The position numbers were made by a program, and so were the translations under genes. The notes under the pieces are model-generated. The model did no database searches. It saw nothing but the letters and a program-made list of their open reading frames with translations, and was not told the DNA's origin. Of a DNA stretch of 64,000 bases, positions 1 to 8,185 are shown piece by piece. Source of the DNA: Sporosarcina sp. P34 (lineage in GTDB: Bacteria; Bacillota; Bacilli; Bacillales_A; Planococcaceae); the NCBI RefSeq assembly GCF_002743375.1, contig NZ_PDZC01000003.1, positions 248,001 through 312,000 of the forward strand, read 5' to 3'. Every line of letters begins with the position of its first letter. Position 1 is the stretch's first letter.

Positions 1-30
1 CAATATACCACGAAACAGGAGGAAATATAC

Positions 31-300
31 ATGAATGAAAAATTGATTGAACATCTTGAAGATATGCTGGCAAGTGAAAATGCCAAGCTTATAGATATGG
101 CGATTGATGCAATGGAATATGAATCGGATGTTCCGTTTGGTGAGTTAACGCTAATCACTGCTCAAAAAGAGTACAAGCATATGCAACAACGTGTGCTTGG
201 AATGATTGACATGCTGGAAGAAGTCAAAGCTTTTTCTGAAGGGTATTTTGACCAGATAGGAGTTGATGAGAGTGGCAACACTGTACGAGTTATCCGGTGA
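31..300 (+). CDS. Early prophage protein, unrecognised
   Basis: An 89-residue acidic, mostly helical protein that I do not recognise. AGGAGG lies 8 bases before the ATG, so the start is secure. Its end overlaps the next gene by about 29 bases, so it belongs to the same early operon as the Gp157-like and ATPase genes, which suggests a role in replication or recombination. No zinc site, membrane segment or Walker motif is visible. Confidence 0.7.
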   Translation: MNEKLIEHLEDMLASENAKLIDMAIDAMEYESDVPFGELTLITAQKEYKHMQQRVLGMIDMLEEVKAFSEGYFDQIGVDESGNTVRVIR

Positions 301-751
301 TTATCTGCAAGTACAACGCATGATAGAGGACGGATTTGAAGGTCTAGAAGATACGCTGGAATCTCTACAAGGACCATTACACGAAAAGTTGGAAGCGTAC
401 GGAATGGTTATTCGTAACATCGAATCTGACGTTGAGGGTTTAAAGGCGGAAGAAAAGCGTTTAGCTGAACGTCGCAAGGTGATGGAAAACGGAATTAAGC
501 GTATGAAAACATCTATTCATGAAACTATGTCTTCCACAGGCGAGAAGAAGATCAAGGGTGAAAAATTCACGTTTACCATTCAGAAAAATCCTCCATCGTT
601 AAAAGTTGTGGACGAGTCATTGATTCCGGAGATATTCTTCGATGAACAAAAACCTACTTTGAATAAAAAGTTATTGATGGAATCCATAAAAGATGGGTTT
701 GAGTATGAAGGCGCACAAATATCACAAGGCGAATCTTTACGGATTCGATAA
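272..751 (+). CDS. Siphovirus Gp157-like protein
   Basis: Resembles the Siphovirus Gp157 family (Pfam DUF/Gp157), found in early operons of Gram-positive temperate phages and sometimes linked to phage resistance in streptococci; its biochemical role is unknown. The N-terminus reads TLYELSGDY, typical of the family, followed by a long charged coiled coil (about residues 30-95) and a compact C-terminal part with a KNPPSLKVVDES stretch. Start choice: AGGAG at 258-262 is 9 bases from GTG 272 but only 3 bases from ATG 266, so GTG is preferred; TTG 263 is also in frame. It sits upstream of the Sak4-type ATPase, the usual place for this family. Confidence 0.8.
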   Translation: MATLYELSGDYLQVQRMIEDGFEGLEDTLESLQGPLHEKLEAYGMVIRNIESDVEGLKAEEKRLAERRKVMENGIKRMKTSIHETMSSTGEKKIKGEKFTFTIQKNPPSLKVVDESLIPEIFFDEQKPTLNKKLLMESIKDGFEYEGAQISQGESLRIR

Positions 752-765
752 TAGGGGGAAATAAC

Positions 766-1137
766 ATGACAAAAGAAAAATTAAACCAAAAAGAACAGCA
801 CTATGCAGGTGATCGTGACAAGGCAGAAGAAATCGTATTGGCTGCTAAAGATTCGATTTATCTAACAATGCACAAAATCACTGAAAAGCATAATAAACTC
901 GGAACGTACTTCCTGGTTGATTTGACATACAGCTTTAATGTGCCGCGTGAAATCATGGAATCAGAAGCCGCTAAAGATGCAGCTAACCACATTTTGCATG
1001 ATGGGGTGAAAGTTACACAAGATGGAGATGGTTCATTCTATGTTGATCCGAATCAGATTTCTATTGATGATGTTGTGGAAGTAGAACGAGAAGCAGAAGC
1101 TGCAGAAAACGCGATAAACCCGGACGTACCATTTTAA
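766..1137 (+). CDS. Early phage protein with SSB-like C-terminal tip
   Basis: A 123-residue protein of unknown family lying between the Gp157-like and ATPase genes. The body is mixed helix and strand; the last 25 residues are strongly acidic and end in NPDVPF. Single-stranded DNA-binding proteins end in a similar acidic tail with a terminal Pro-Phe that docks partner proteins, and the DUF669 protein two genes on ends in DDELPF. This hints, without proving it, at a part in ssDNA metabolism. GGGGG lies about 8 bases before the ATG. Confidence 0.65.
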   Translation: MTKEKLNQKEQHYAGDRDKAEEIVLAAKDSIYLTMHKITEKHNKLGTYFLVDLTYSFNVPREIMESEAAKDAANHILHDGVKVTQDGDGSFYVDPNQISIDDVVEVEREAEAAENAINPDVPF

Positions 1138-1155
1138 TAGAGGAGTGTGGAAGAA

Positions 1156-2094
1156 ATGTTTGAACCGGAAAAGGCAAGGCGAGAAAAACAAAAAGCTGTA
1201 ATTGGTTTTATCGGTCCATCGGGATCTGGTAAAACAGTATCAGCCTTGCGGATGGCTTACGGCATGATGAAAGAAGCCTATCCAGATGTAGATGAAAAGG
1301 AATTATGGTCAAAAATCGGTGTGGCTGATACGGAGCATAAGCGGTCATTATTGTACTGGAATGAAACGTTCGGAGATATGCGAATTGGTGAGTTTATGCA
1401 TATTAACTTTGAACCACCTTACACTACGGATCGCTACAATGGCGCTGTGCAAGCATTAAAGAAAAGTGGATGTGAAGTTATTATAGTAGATTCTTTGTCT
1501 CACAACTGGCAGGGAAAGGGTGGAATAATCGAAACGCACAGCAACATGACAGGCAACAGTTTTCAAAACTGGGGTAAATTATCCAGTGAAACTACTAGTT
1601 TAATTGAAACACTCACAACAAATAATGTTCATGTGATCTGCACGATGAGGACTAAAACCGAGTATGTTGTTGAATTGAATGAACATGGAAAAATGGCACC
1701 AAGAAAAGTCGGTACTAAACCCGTTCAGAAAGATGAATTTGAATACGAATTCATGATTAATTTTCTTGTCAATATGGAGGGTGTTTCTGAAACGTCAAAA
1801 GATAACACGCGATTATTTGAAGGTGAATCAAAAATTATCACTGAAGAAGATGGCAGCAAGCTTTATCGTTGGGTTGAATTAGGAGTTGATGTGAAAGCAG
1901 AAGAGGAAGAAAAACGAGCGGCTGAAGAAGAAGAAAGGCTGGCACTCCTCCACACGATTCAATCCATGATTAGTGCTGATGCAGATTTACAAAAAATGAT
2001 AACCAATTTCGAATTTAAGGCTAATCAAAAGCTAGAAAACTTTTCAAAGGTATTACTAAAAACCGCCATCGAGCGACTAAAAGGGGATAAATAA
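1156..2094 (+). CDS. Sak4/RecA-like phage AAA ATPase
   Basis: A P-loop ATPase of the phage AAA_24/Sak4-type group, proposed to act in single-strand annealing or homologous recombination together with a phage SSB. The Walker A motif GPSGSGKT is near residues 20-27; a VIIVDSLSHNW stretch near residue 115 is the Walker B region. The last 75 residues are a charged Glu/Lys helical extension. ATG 1156 is chosen over GTG 1147 because AGGAG at 1141-1145 is 10 bases upstream of the ATG and only 1 base from the GTG. The following DUF669 gene starts 2 bases after the stop, a conserved pairing in Firmicute phages. Confidence 0.8.
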   Translation: MFEPEKARREKQKAVIGFIGPSGSGKTVSALRMAYGMMKEAYPDVDEKELWSKIGVADTEHKRSLLYWNETFGDMRIGEFMHINFEPPYTTDRYNGAVQALKKSGCEVIIVDSLSHNWQGKGGIIETHSNMTGNSFQNWGKLSSETTSLIETLTTNNVHVICTMRTKTEYVVELNEHGKMAPRKVGTKPVQKDEFEYEFMINFLVNMEGVSETSKDNTRLFEGESKIITEEDGSKLYRWVELGVDVKAEEEEKRAAEEEERLALLHTIQSMISADADLQKMITNFEFKANQKLENFSKVLLKTAIERLKGDK

Positions 2095-2096
2095 TT

Positions 2097-2579
2097 ATGT
2101 CATTTTTCAAAATGGATGAAGTAGAAGAAGTAAAAGGGTTCCAGTTACCAAAGCCAGGTAAGTATGAAGCAGTTGTAATCAATGCAGTTGCCAAGAAAAC
2201 AAATGCAGGTAAAGACATGATGGTTGTAGACTTTGAAATCCGTTCCGATGTGCCACAGGATTCACAAGGCGCTAAAGTTCTTTACAACAATTTCACTTTT
2301 GAACATCCGATTGCCCAAGGAATTGTAAAGTCACTTTGCAAGGCTGCCGGTGTACCAGAAAATTATCAATTCTCGTCATGTGAAGAAATGGCAAACCTAC
2401 TAATAAATCGTAATTTGGAAATCGGGGTGAAACACGAAGAAGGAAATAATGGCAGTATGTACGCTAAAGCATCATATTACAATCCCTCTAATGTGGATGC
2501 CCCAAGTCAAGTAGGAAACGATCCATTCCGTCCAGGTGGGGGACTAATTGAAGTGACAGATGATGAACTTCCGTTCTAA
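2097..2579 (+). CDS. DUF669 protein, probable phage ssDNA-binding protein
   Basis: A 160-residue DUF669-family protein. The N-terminal part (KPGKYEAVVINA...) is predicted to be a beta-rich OB-like domain; the tail ends in DDELPF, very close to the DDDIPF tip of bacterial SSB, which recruits replication and repair proteins. Together with its position right behind the Sak4-type ATPase this makes it the best candidate for the phage's own SSB. AAAGGGGA lies about 10 bases before the ATG. The family itself has no firm biochemical assignment that I can cite. Confidence 0.75.
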   Translation: MSFFKMDEVEEVKGFQLPKPGKYEAVVINAVAKKTNAGKDMMVVDFEIRSDVPQDSQGAKVLYNNFTFEHPIAQGIVKSLCKAAGVPENYQFSSCEEMANLLINRNLEIGVKHEEGNNGSMYAKASYYNPSNVDAPSQVGNDPFRPGGGLIEVTDDELPF

Positions 2580-2666
2580 ATAAAATTAAATAGAGAGGTC
2601 CATTTTCAGGACTTCTCTTTTTTATATCCAAAAATCGAAAATAACAATGGAAGTGAACGTAAATTG

Positions 2667-2741
2667 ATGTTTTATCTAGCTGCATCCGCAATATTTTTAC
2701 TGGCTTATGGACTTGGATATGTGAGAGGGAGGGATCTGTAA
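2667..2741 (+). CDS. Possible 24-residue membrane peptide
   Basis: A short frame, MFYLAASAIFLLAYGLGY..., gives a single hydrophobic helix with a positively charged end (VRGRDL). Its TAA overlaps the ATG of the next gene by one base, as expected for coupled phage genes. The ribosome site is weak (GGAAG about 13 bases upstream), so expression is uncertain. Confidence 0.35.
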   Translation: MFYLAASAIFLLAYGLGYVRGRDL

Positions 2742-2935
2742 TGACTTGGAGAGACAACTATATTGAGGAACAAAAAGTATTTATCAGTATGTTACAAGAT
2801 CAGATAAAAGAACGGAATCAGCAATTAAAAGTTGAACGTGCTAACCGTCTACAACTCGAATCGGACAATCGCAGAATGTGGGAATTGCTTTATGGCGTGG
2901 AAAGTAATCGGAATTATCGGGAGGGGTCGGAATGA
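2741..2935 (+). CDS. Small coiled-coil phage protein
   Basis: A 64-residue hydrophilic protein, nearly all helix, with heptad spacing from about residue 8 to 50 (EEQKVFISMLQDQIKERNQQ). Unrecognised. GAGAGGGAGGG lies just before the ATG. The stop overlaps the next gene by four bases (ATGA), so the two are translationally coupled. Confidence 0.6.
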   Translation: MTWRDNYIEEQKVFISMLQDQIKERNQQLKVERANRLQLESDNRRMWELLYGVESNRNYREGSE

Positions 2936-3201
2936 AATGTCCAGTGTGTGAAAACGAATTTAAGACTACGGCATATCATGATGGTGGCTTCATGTCAGAA
3001 CAAAGTGGTGAATGCGAAGTATGTTGTTATGGCTACAATTACGCTTACGGATCAACGTCTGAACAGTTTAGTTTTTTGGAATTGTATCACTCATATACCT
3101 TTAATAACGAAGTGAATGAAAAGTATGAAAAATACAGAAGCGCTATTATCCAAATGGAAAGAGAAGATTTTCAGAAAGCGGTGAATAAGAATGACGACTA
3201 A
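2932..3201 (+). CDS. Small zinc-binding phage protein
   Basis: An 89-residue protein that starts MKCPVCENEF and has a second Cys cluster CEVCC near residue 29, so it probably folds around one zinc ion. The rest is aromatic-rich then helical. Family unknown. It overlaps its neighbours on both sides within the early operon. Confidence 0.6.
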   Translation: MKCPVCENEFKTTAYHDGGFMSEQSGECEVCCYGYNYAYGSTSEQFSFLELYHSYTFNNEVNEKYEKYRSAIIQMEREDFQKAVNKNDD

Positions 3202-3391
3202 TGTAAATATAGAAGATGCAGATGTAAATATTCTACTCACTATCGACGGCAACATGCACCTTGTCGCTATGCGTAAGGATGATTTAGAAGCAATCCGAGT
3301 GTTAGTCAAGAGTGCGGCATCAAAAGGTGCGGTTGTTAAGACTGAAAAGACTCAAAAGCAATTTAACGACTTTTTAGGGTATGGAGGGTGA
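3191..3391 (+). CDS. Small phage protein, unrecognised
   Basis: A 66-residue protein with a short beta-like first half (VNILLTIDGNMHLVAMRKDD) and a helical second half. GCGGTGA precedes the ATG within the end of the previous gene. No known family. It fits the run of overlapping small early genes here. Confidence 0.55.
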   Translation: MTTNVNIEDADVNILLTIDGNMHLVAMRKDDLEAIRVLVKSAASKGAVVKTEKTQKQFNDFLGYGG

Positions 3392-3397
3392 TTCAGA

Positions 3398-3562
3398 ATG
3401 ATCCCAGGCAAACATGGAGCCATCATCATCAACCCGACACCCACCGTCACAGTAACCAAACGTAAAAACGGTAAACCCACAGTCCTCGAATATGAGGGCT
3501 ACCGGTTTGTACAAGACAATAGACCGATTAAACATAAAAAGGGGAATCGCAATAATGATTAA
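3398..3562 (+). CDS. 54-residue basic phage protein
   Basis: Begins MIPGKHGAIIINPTPTVT and is rich in Lys, Arg, Thr and Pro, with a beta-like centre (TVTVTKRKNG). GGAGGGTGA lies 9 bases before the ATG, and the end overlaps the ThyX-like start by 8 bases; both facts favour a real gene. No family recognised. Confidence 0.6.
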   Translation: MIPGKHGAIIINPTPTVTVTKRKNGKPTVLEYEGYRFVQDNRPIKHKKGNRNND

Positions 3563-4337
3563 AATAAAAAACAGCATGCCCGTTTATTACGGAGATACAT
3601 TTACTATCAAGCTCGTACGATACAGTGATCCAGCCCGTCTGAACGCGGCACGTAATGCGGCACGATATTTAGGTAAGCCAGACATTGCGAATACACGCAG
3701 ACCGTTATCCATAATTCGCATGGGACATGTACCTGCTATATTCCGCGGAGAAATGGCAGAGTTCGAATTTACGGACGTATCGAAGGAAGTCTATGACCAT
3801 CTAGCAACCTACAGTACCGCTAATATGCGTGTGGCAGGTGGTAACAGGGCGCTAAGAAGTGAAGGCTATGTATTACCATCCGACAAGGTTAAGGACGAAA
3901 ATGCAGTAAATCTTGCAATAGGCGACTCTATGGGCAACTATTACGATTTGCTAGATAGTGGTGAAACTCCACAGGTTGCCAGATCTGCTATGCCGGTCAA
4001 CGCAAAACTAAATACGTTTGTCTTTCAGTTTAATTTTCTAACGCTTGGACAATCGGTATTTAAGCAACGAATTTGGGAAAAAGGCGCACAAGGCAATACG
4101 GAAAAAGTAGTACAAGCCATGTATGAGTTGGTTGAATTTATGGATGCTCAACTGTGGACGACGTTTTATGAGTGGTATGGCAAACCGGCTACTGATTGGG
4201 TAGAGGTCAGACGGAAAATTAAGAAGAAAAATATCACACTTGCGGATTTTGTAGAACAAGCCGGAAACATAGACGGAAATATATTACTAGAAGATGTACT
4301 CGTCGAATTATATGGCGAACAGAAAAGCATGTGGTGA
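3555..4337 (+). CDS. Divergent ThyX-like (flavin-dependent thymidylate synthase) protein
   Basis: By eye this 260-residue protein aligns along most of its length with ThyX, which methylates dUMP using FAD and methylene-THF. The C-terminal half is clearest: YYDLLDSGETPQVARSAMP matches the ThyX 'L..G.....AR..LP' block, followed by an aromatic helix and KQRIWEKGAQ (R172) where ThyX has its substrate-binding Arg and AQ.EI helix. The FAD/dUMP signature RHRxxSxNxxSxRY is not kept: the equivalent region is about ANMRVAGGNRALRSEGY (residues 89-105), and the EH of the flavin site is also lost. It may bind a different nucleotide, be inactive, or make a modified base. Start: ATG 3555 with AAAAGGGG upstream; earlier in-frame ATG 3492 has no ribosome site. 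Confidence 0.65.
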   Translation: MIKIKNSMPVYYGDTFTIKLVRYSDPARLNAARNAARYLGKPDIANTRRPLSIIRMGHVPAIFRGEMAEFEFTDVSKEVYDHLATYSTANMRVAGGNRALRSEGYVLPSDKVKDENAVNLAIGDSMGNYYDLLDSGETPQVARSAMPVNAKLNTFVFQFNFLTLGQSVFKQRIWEKGAQGNTEKVVQAMYELVEFMDAQLWTTFYEWYGKPATDWVEVRRKIKKKNITLADFVEQAGNIDGNILLEDVLVELYGEQKSMW

Positions 4338-4341
4338 TGAT

Positions 4342-4629
4342 ATGAAAATCCAAGAAATCAACAAACATCAGCCGTACATTGAAAGCGATCTGTTCAGGAA
4401 AGAAGTCAGTGATAAACAACGCATTAAAGGTTCACAGAAATACCCTGAATTATTCACGCCTAGTAGTTGGACGGATGACGAACTAGCCGAACATGCCATG
4501 ATGGAATTTCATGATGGGCAAGAATATGTTTCTGGCATGAGAATCAGAATGAGGGAAATGAGAAAAGAAATCGAACGCTTGGAAAAAGAGAATGAAGTAT
4601 TACAACGAAGATTGGAGGGTGGAGGATGA
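4342..4629 (+). CDS. Small phage protein, possibly nucleotide-related
   Basis: A 95-residue protein. The stretch TPSSWTDDELAEHAMMEFHDGQEYV resembles segments of phage proteins of the dATP/dGTP diphosphohydrolase N-terminal type, but only loosely. The last 30 residues form a charged coiled coil. GGTGA sits a few bases before ATG 4342; two earlier in-frame ATGs lie inside the ThyX-like gene and lack ribosome sites. It lies between the ThyX-like and MazG-like genes, which is the main hint for a nucleotide role. Confidence 0.5.
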   Translation: MKIQEINKHQPYIESDLFRKEVSDKQRIKGSQKYPELFTPSSWTDDELAEHAMMEFHDGQEYVSGMRIRMREMRKEIERLEKENEVLQRRLEGGG

Positions 4630-4814
4630 AACGAACCAACGCAAACGGAATCACACGCACACTACCCATCAAAACTATCAACTGTAAGATATGCGGAGAT
4701 GAGCAACAGACGCAAGTAGGAAGCGTATGCCATAGAGACAATATATGCATTATATGTGCCAACAAAGCACTAAGGATAAAGAAAAGTCGATCGAAAAAAT
4801 TCGAAATACAATAA
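4626..4814 (+). CDS. Small zinc-ribbon phage protein
   Basis: A 62-residue basic protein with CKIC near residue 20 and CIIC near residue 41, a four-cysteine zinc ribbon, then a Lys/Arg-rich C-terminus that could touch nucleic acid. Its ATG overlaps the previous stop (ATGA) and AGGGTGGAGG lies just upstream. Family unknown. Confidence 0.6.
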   Translation: MKRTNANGITRTLPIKTINCKICGDEQQTQVGSVCHRDNICIICANKALRIKKSRSKKFEIQ

Positions 4815-4830
4815 CCAGGGGGAATTATAA

Positions 4831-5136
4831 ATGATGCAAGATTTAACTGAAAAAATTAGAACGTGGGCAATTATGAGAGGTCTGGACGATGCGGATCCGA
4901 ATAAACAAATGCTCAAGCTCATGGAAGAGGTAGGAGAATTGTCTGCTGCCATAGCGAGAAATAACGAATGGGAAACAACGGATGCAATCGGTGATATATT
5001 CGTTGTCCTTACTATTCTTTCTATGCAACTAGGATTTTCCTTAGAAGGTTGCGTTGATAGTGCGTATCAAGAAATCAAAGACCGTAAAGGAAAAATGGTC
5101 AATGGTGTTTTTGTAAAAGAAGCAGACTTGGAATGA
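4831..5136 (+). CDS. MazG-like nucleotide pyrophosphohydrolase
   Basis: A 101-residue all-helical protein of the MazG/iMazG fold. It shows EEVGE at residues 32-36 and DAIGD at 51-55, the EExxE and D/ExxxD metal-binding motifs used to hydrolyse (d)NTPs to monophosphates and pyrophosphate. Phages use such enzymes to clean non-canonical nucleotides or lower ppGpp. Starts at the first of two tandem ATGs, with AGGGGGA 8 bases upstream. With the ThyX-like protein nearby, a role in shaping the dNTP pool is likely. Confidence 0.85.
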   Translation: MMQDLTEKIRTWAIMRGLDDADPNKQMLKLMEEVGELSAAIARNNEWETTDAIGDIFVVLTILSMQLGFSLEGCVDSAYQEIKDRKGKMVNGVFVKEADLE

Positions 5137-5164
5137 TAATCAGTTATGCGTTAGGAGGGCAACC

Positions 5165-5560
5165 ATGAGTGCTATTAAAAATTGCCATAATTGCGGATCG
5201 GAAAATGTAAAAAAAGAAAGTAATTCTATTATTTATGGTCGCGAGTATGGGAACGGAAAATGTTATTACTGCCATGATTGTAAGGCAAGTGTAGGTACAC
5301 ACGACAGTGGTAAACCGTTAGGTACATTGGCTACTAAGGATGTTCAGGTTTTACGGAAAGCTTGCCATGATATTTTCGATAAATTATGGCGTTATGAAAA
5401 GTTAGCTAGTCGCAGTCAACTATATAAAGACTTGGCAAGAAGGCTGAAAATAACTAGCAATGAATGTCATTTCGGTATGTTCCAACGTGATCGATGTCTT
5501 CAGGCGTTGGATATTATTACTCAAGATAGATGGTGGGATCACAATGAAGGAAAACTATGA
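5165..5560 (+). CDS. Zinc-finger DUF3268-type phage protein
   Basis: A 131-residue protein with an N-terminal zinc ribbon (CHNCGSENV near residue 7, CYYCHDC near residue 33) followed by a helical domain with KACHDIFDKLW. This matches the zinc-finger-containing DUF3268 family seen in phages and prophages; function unknown. GGAGGG precedes the ATG. It overlaps the primase by 17 bases, so the two are probably made together. Confidence 0.7.
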   Translation: MSAIKNCHNCGSENVKKESNSIIYGREYGNGKCYYCHDCKASVGTHDSGKPLGTLATKDVQVLRKACHDIFDKLWRYEKLASRSQLYKDLARRLKITSNECHFGMFQRDRCLQALDIITQDRWWDHNEGKL

Positions 5561-7868
5561 TTTTAATGCTATCCCTTCCGAACTAAAAGCCCTTCCGCAA
5601 TGGATCTTGTGGAAATCTGAAAAGAAGGGTGGGCGGTATACCAAAATTCCTTGTCAAGTTGACGGTGAAACAGCGCAAACTAATAACCGCAGTACGTGGT
5701 CCACATTTGCTACGGTTATCAAGTTTTATTTAGCGGGTGGATATGACGGTATAGGGTTCGTTTTCAGCCGCCAGGAAAATTACATTGGTATTGATATAGA
5801 TAATTGTGTTGTGGACGGCAAACCCAATACATTTGCTTCAGAGATTATAGATTCATTGGACAGTTACACGGAATTCTCCCCAAGTGGAAAAGGACTGCAT
5901 ATCATTGTCAAAGGCGGCCTTCCACAGAATGTTATGGGAACTGGACGGAAAAACACCCAGCATGGACTAGAAATATATTCATACGGTCGTTATTTCACCT
6001 TTACGGGCAATCGTGAGAATTCTAATGATGTGTATGATCGAACCGATGAGCTGGCAGAAGTATTCGAAAAATATTTTGATGATAGCGATATTCAAGGCCG
6101 TGTAAATCTAGCAGATTTTGAAAATGATGAAATCAAAGTGTCCAATGAAGCGCTTTGGGAAAGAATGTTTCGTTCAAAAAGCGGTGATGAGATCCGTTCA
6201 CTTTATAACGGAAATTTAATCAATGATGACCATTCATCTAGTGACTTGGCTTTATGTAATCACCTTGCATTTTGGACAGGCAAAAGCGCTACAAGAATGG
6301 ATGCCATGATGAGAGAATCAGGTCTTATACGTGATAAATGGGACAAGATCCATCATTCCAGTGGAGAAACTTATGGTGAACGGACAATAGCGGAAGCCAT
6401 TACTTCTACCCCTTCCACAATATTAGACCAACAACAATACGACGAATTCTCTTTTGACTTCCACAATAATGAGGATGTGGAGGACAAGCCGAAAAAGAAG
6501 TTCCGTTTGACTGAATTAGGAAATGCCGAGCGGATCGCATATGAATATGGCCACACAATTAAATATGTAGGGGATATGGGTTGGCTTATATGGGATGGAA
6601 AACGTTGGCGTGTGGACACTAAAAAGGAAATCGAACGCATTACCAATAAAGTTTTACGCGGTCTATACAAGTCGGATGATGAGATGGAAACCAAGTGGGC
6701 ACGTATGTGCGAACGTCGTAATATCCGGATGAATAGCATAAAAGATTTAATGCCGTTGGTACCTGGCGAACGTAACGATTTCGATCTTCACAAGTTTTTA
6801 TTTAACGTAGATAACGGAATCATTGACTTAAAAACAGGGAAAATTCAGCAGCATGATCGCGAATTAAATTTAACTAAAATAGCAAATGTCGAATATGACG
6901 AAAAGGCAAAGTGTCCCGTTTGGTTGACGTTTTTAGATCAAATATTTAAAGGTGACGCGGATCTGGTTGATTACATGCAACGTTTGGTAGGGTATTCGCT
7001 GACTGGTGATACTTCCGAACAATCTATGTATTTTCTAGTCGGTGGTGGATCTAACGGTAAATCTACTTTTGTCAATACGATTAAAAAACTAGTAGGCGAT
7101 TATGGTCTACAAACAAATTCGGAAACGTTTATCAAGCGTAAAAGCGATGGTGCCAACAACGACATTGCCAGGCTTGCTAGTTCCCGTTTTGTATCAGCGG
7201 TTGAATCCGAAGAAGGAGAAAAGTTACAAGAATCACTTGTAAAAACTATTACTGGTGGTGAAGCGATACTAGCGCGCTTCTTGCGTCAAGAGTTTTTCGA
7301 GTTCATTCCGGAATTTAAAGTGTTTTTCACCACGAATCACAAGCCGATCATCGGTGGTGTAGATGACGGTATTTGGCGCAGGGTGAAGATCATCCCATTT
7401 ACTTTGAGTTTAAAACCGCATGAACGCGATAAAAAACTTGAAGAAAAGTTGTCGCTTGAAATGCCAGGGATTTTAAACTGGGCCATTGAAGGTTGCTTGA
7501 AGTGGCAGCAGTCGGGAGTAAAAGAACCGAGAGTAGTAACGGATGCAACCGGAAACTATAAAGACGATATGGACATTCTCGCTCCATTTTTGAATGAAGT
7601 TTGTTATATAGATGAGCCTAAAAATGAAGCAATTCAGATTGAAGCAAAGGAATTATATAACGTCTATGACAAGTGGTGTTTTGGTTCGGGTGAACGATCT
7701 CTTGGAAATCGTTCGTTTTATCGAATGTTGGAAACTAAAGGGTTCGGAAAAACAAAAGGAACTGGAAATAAGACATTTTTGACAGGAATAACCATAAAAG
7801 AACGCGCGCCAGTTACTGGAGGAGTTACCGAAAATGAAGAAAGTAGCTTTTTCAAGGTCACTCAATAA
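5544..7868 (+). CDS. Phage primase-helicase (P4/D5 type)
   Basis: A 774-residue replication protein. The first 200 residues form a primase-polymerase-like domain (PQWILWKSE..., then GIDIDNC near residue 92 with acidic residues typical of AEP-type primases). A linker and a D5-N-like region lead to a superfamily 3 helicase with Walker A GGGSNGKST at about residues 500-508 and the later FFTTNHKPII sensor region. The last 60 residues hold a winged helix (LYNVYDKWC...). It should prime and unwind DNA at the phage origin. ATG 5544 has GGTGGGA upstream; an in-frame ATG at 5460 lies deep in the previous gene. A separately encoded copy-like C-terminal domain follows. Confidence 0.9.
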   Translation: MKENYDFNAIPSELKALPQWILWKSEKKGGRYTKIPCQVDGETAQTNNRSTWSTFATVIKFYLAGGYDGIGFVFSRQENYIGIDIDNCVVDGKPNTFASEIIDSLDSYTEFSPSGKGLHIIVKGGLPQNVMGTGRKNTQHGLEIYSYGRYFTFTGNRENSNDVYDRTDELAEVFEKYFDDSDIQGRVNLADFENDEIKVSNEALWERMFRSKSGDEIRSLYNGNLINDDHSSSDLALCNHLAFWTGKSATRMDAMMRESGLIRDKWDKIHHSSGETYGERTIAEAITSTPSTILDQQQYDEFSFDFHNNEDVEDKPKKKFRLTELGNAERIAYEYGHTIKYVGDMGWLIWDGKRWRVDTKKEIERITNKVLRGLYKSDDEMETKWARMCERRNIRMNSIKDLMPLVPGERNDFDLHKFLFNVDNGIIDLKTGKIQQHDRELNLTKIANVEYDEKAKCPVWLTFLDQIFKGDADLVDYMQRLVGYSLTGDTSEQSMYFLVGGGSNGKSTFVNTIKKLVGDYGLQTNSETFIKRKSDGANNDIARLASSRFVSAVESEEGEKLQESLVKTITGGEAILARFLRQEFFEFIPEFKVFFTTNHKPIIGGVDDGIWRRVKIIPFTLSLKPHERDKKLEEKLSLEMPGILNWAIEGCLKWQQSGVKEPRVVTDATGNYKDDMDILAPFLNEVCYIDEPKNEAIQIEAKELYNVYDKWCFGSGERSLGNRSFYRMLETKGFGKTKGTGNKTFLTGITIKERAPVTGGVTENEESSFFKVTQ

Positions 7869-8185
7869 CACTTAAATCGTTCAGTAACTCAAGGCGTTTT
7901 TTAACAAGTCAATAGCACCAATGGTTTAACAGGGTTATTTTTTAATGAGTTATTATAATTATTGGTTTTTCTATAACTTTAAAAAATAAAAATAAAATAT
8001 ATATATAAGAGTATTAGTATTCAGTAAACCGGATTTCCTGATACTCATAATAACTCAAAACAACTTGAAGCGTTGCGTCTGTAGGGTTGAGCGTCAGTTA
8101 CTGAACGAAAAAAGGGTTATTTAACGGACGTTTCAGTTACTTTAAGAGGTTTTTAAAAAATCCTGATAACTAGGAGGCGTTTAAT
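7869..8185 (+). other. AT-rich repeat region, candidate phage replication origin
   Basis: No gene is visible in this gap just after the primase-helicase. It holds a very AT-rich core (about 7965-8005) and repeated AGTTACT-type words in both orientations: TCAGTAACTC at 7881, GTCAGTTACTGAAC at 8093 and TTCAGTTACTT at 8132, plus CCAGTTACTGG inside the primase end at 7809. An inverted repeat, GAGTATTAG at 8009 and CTGATACTC at 8038, flanks the part next to the AT run. Iterons plus an AT-rich core beside a primase gene fit an origin; this is inference. Confidence 0.45.
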
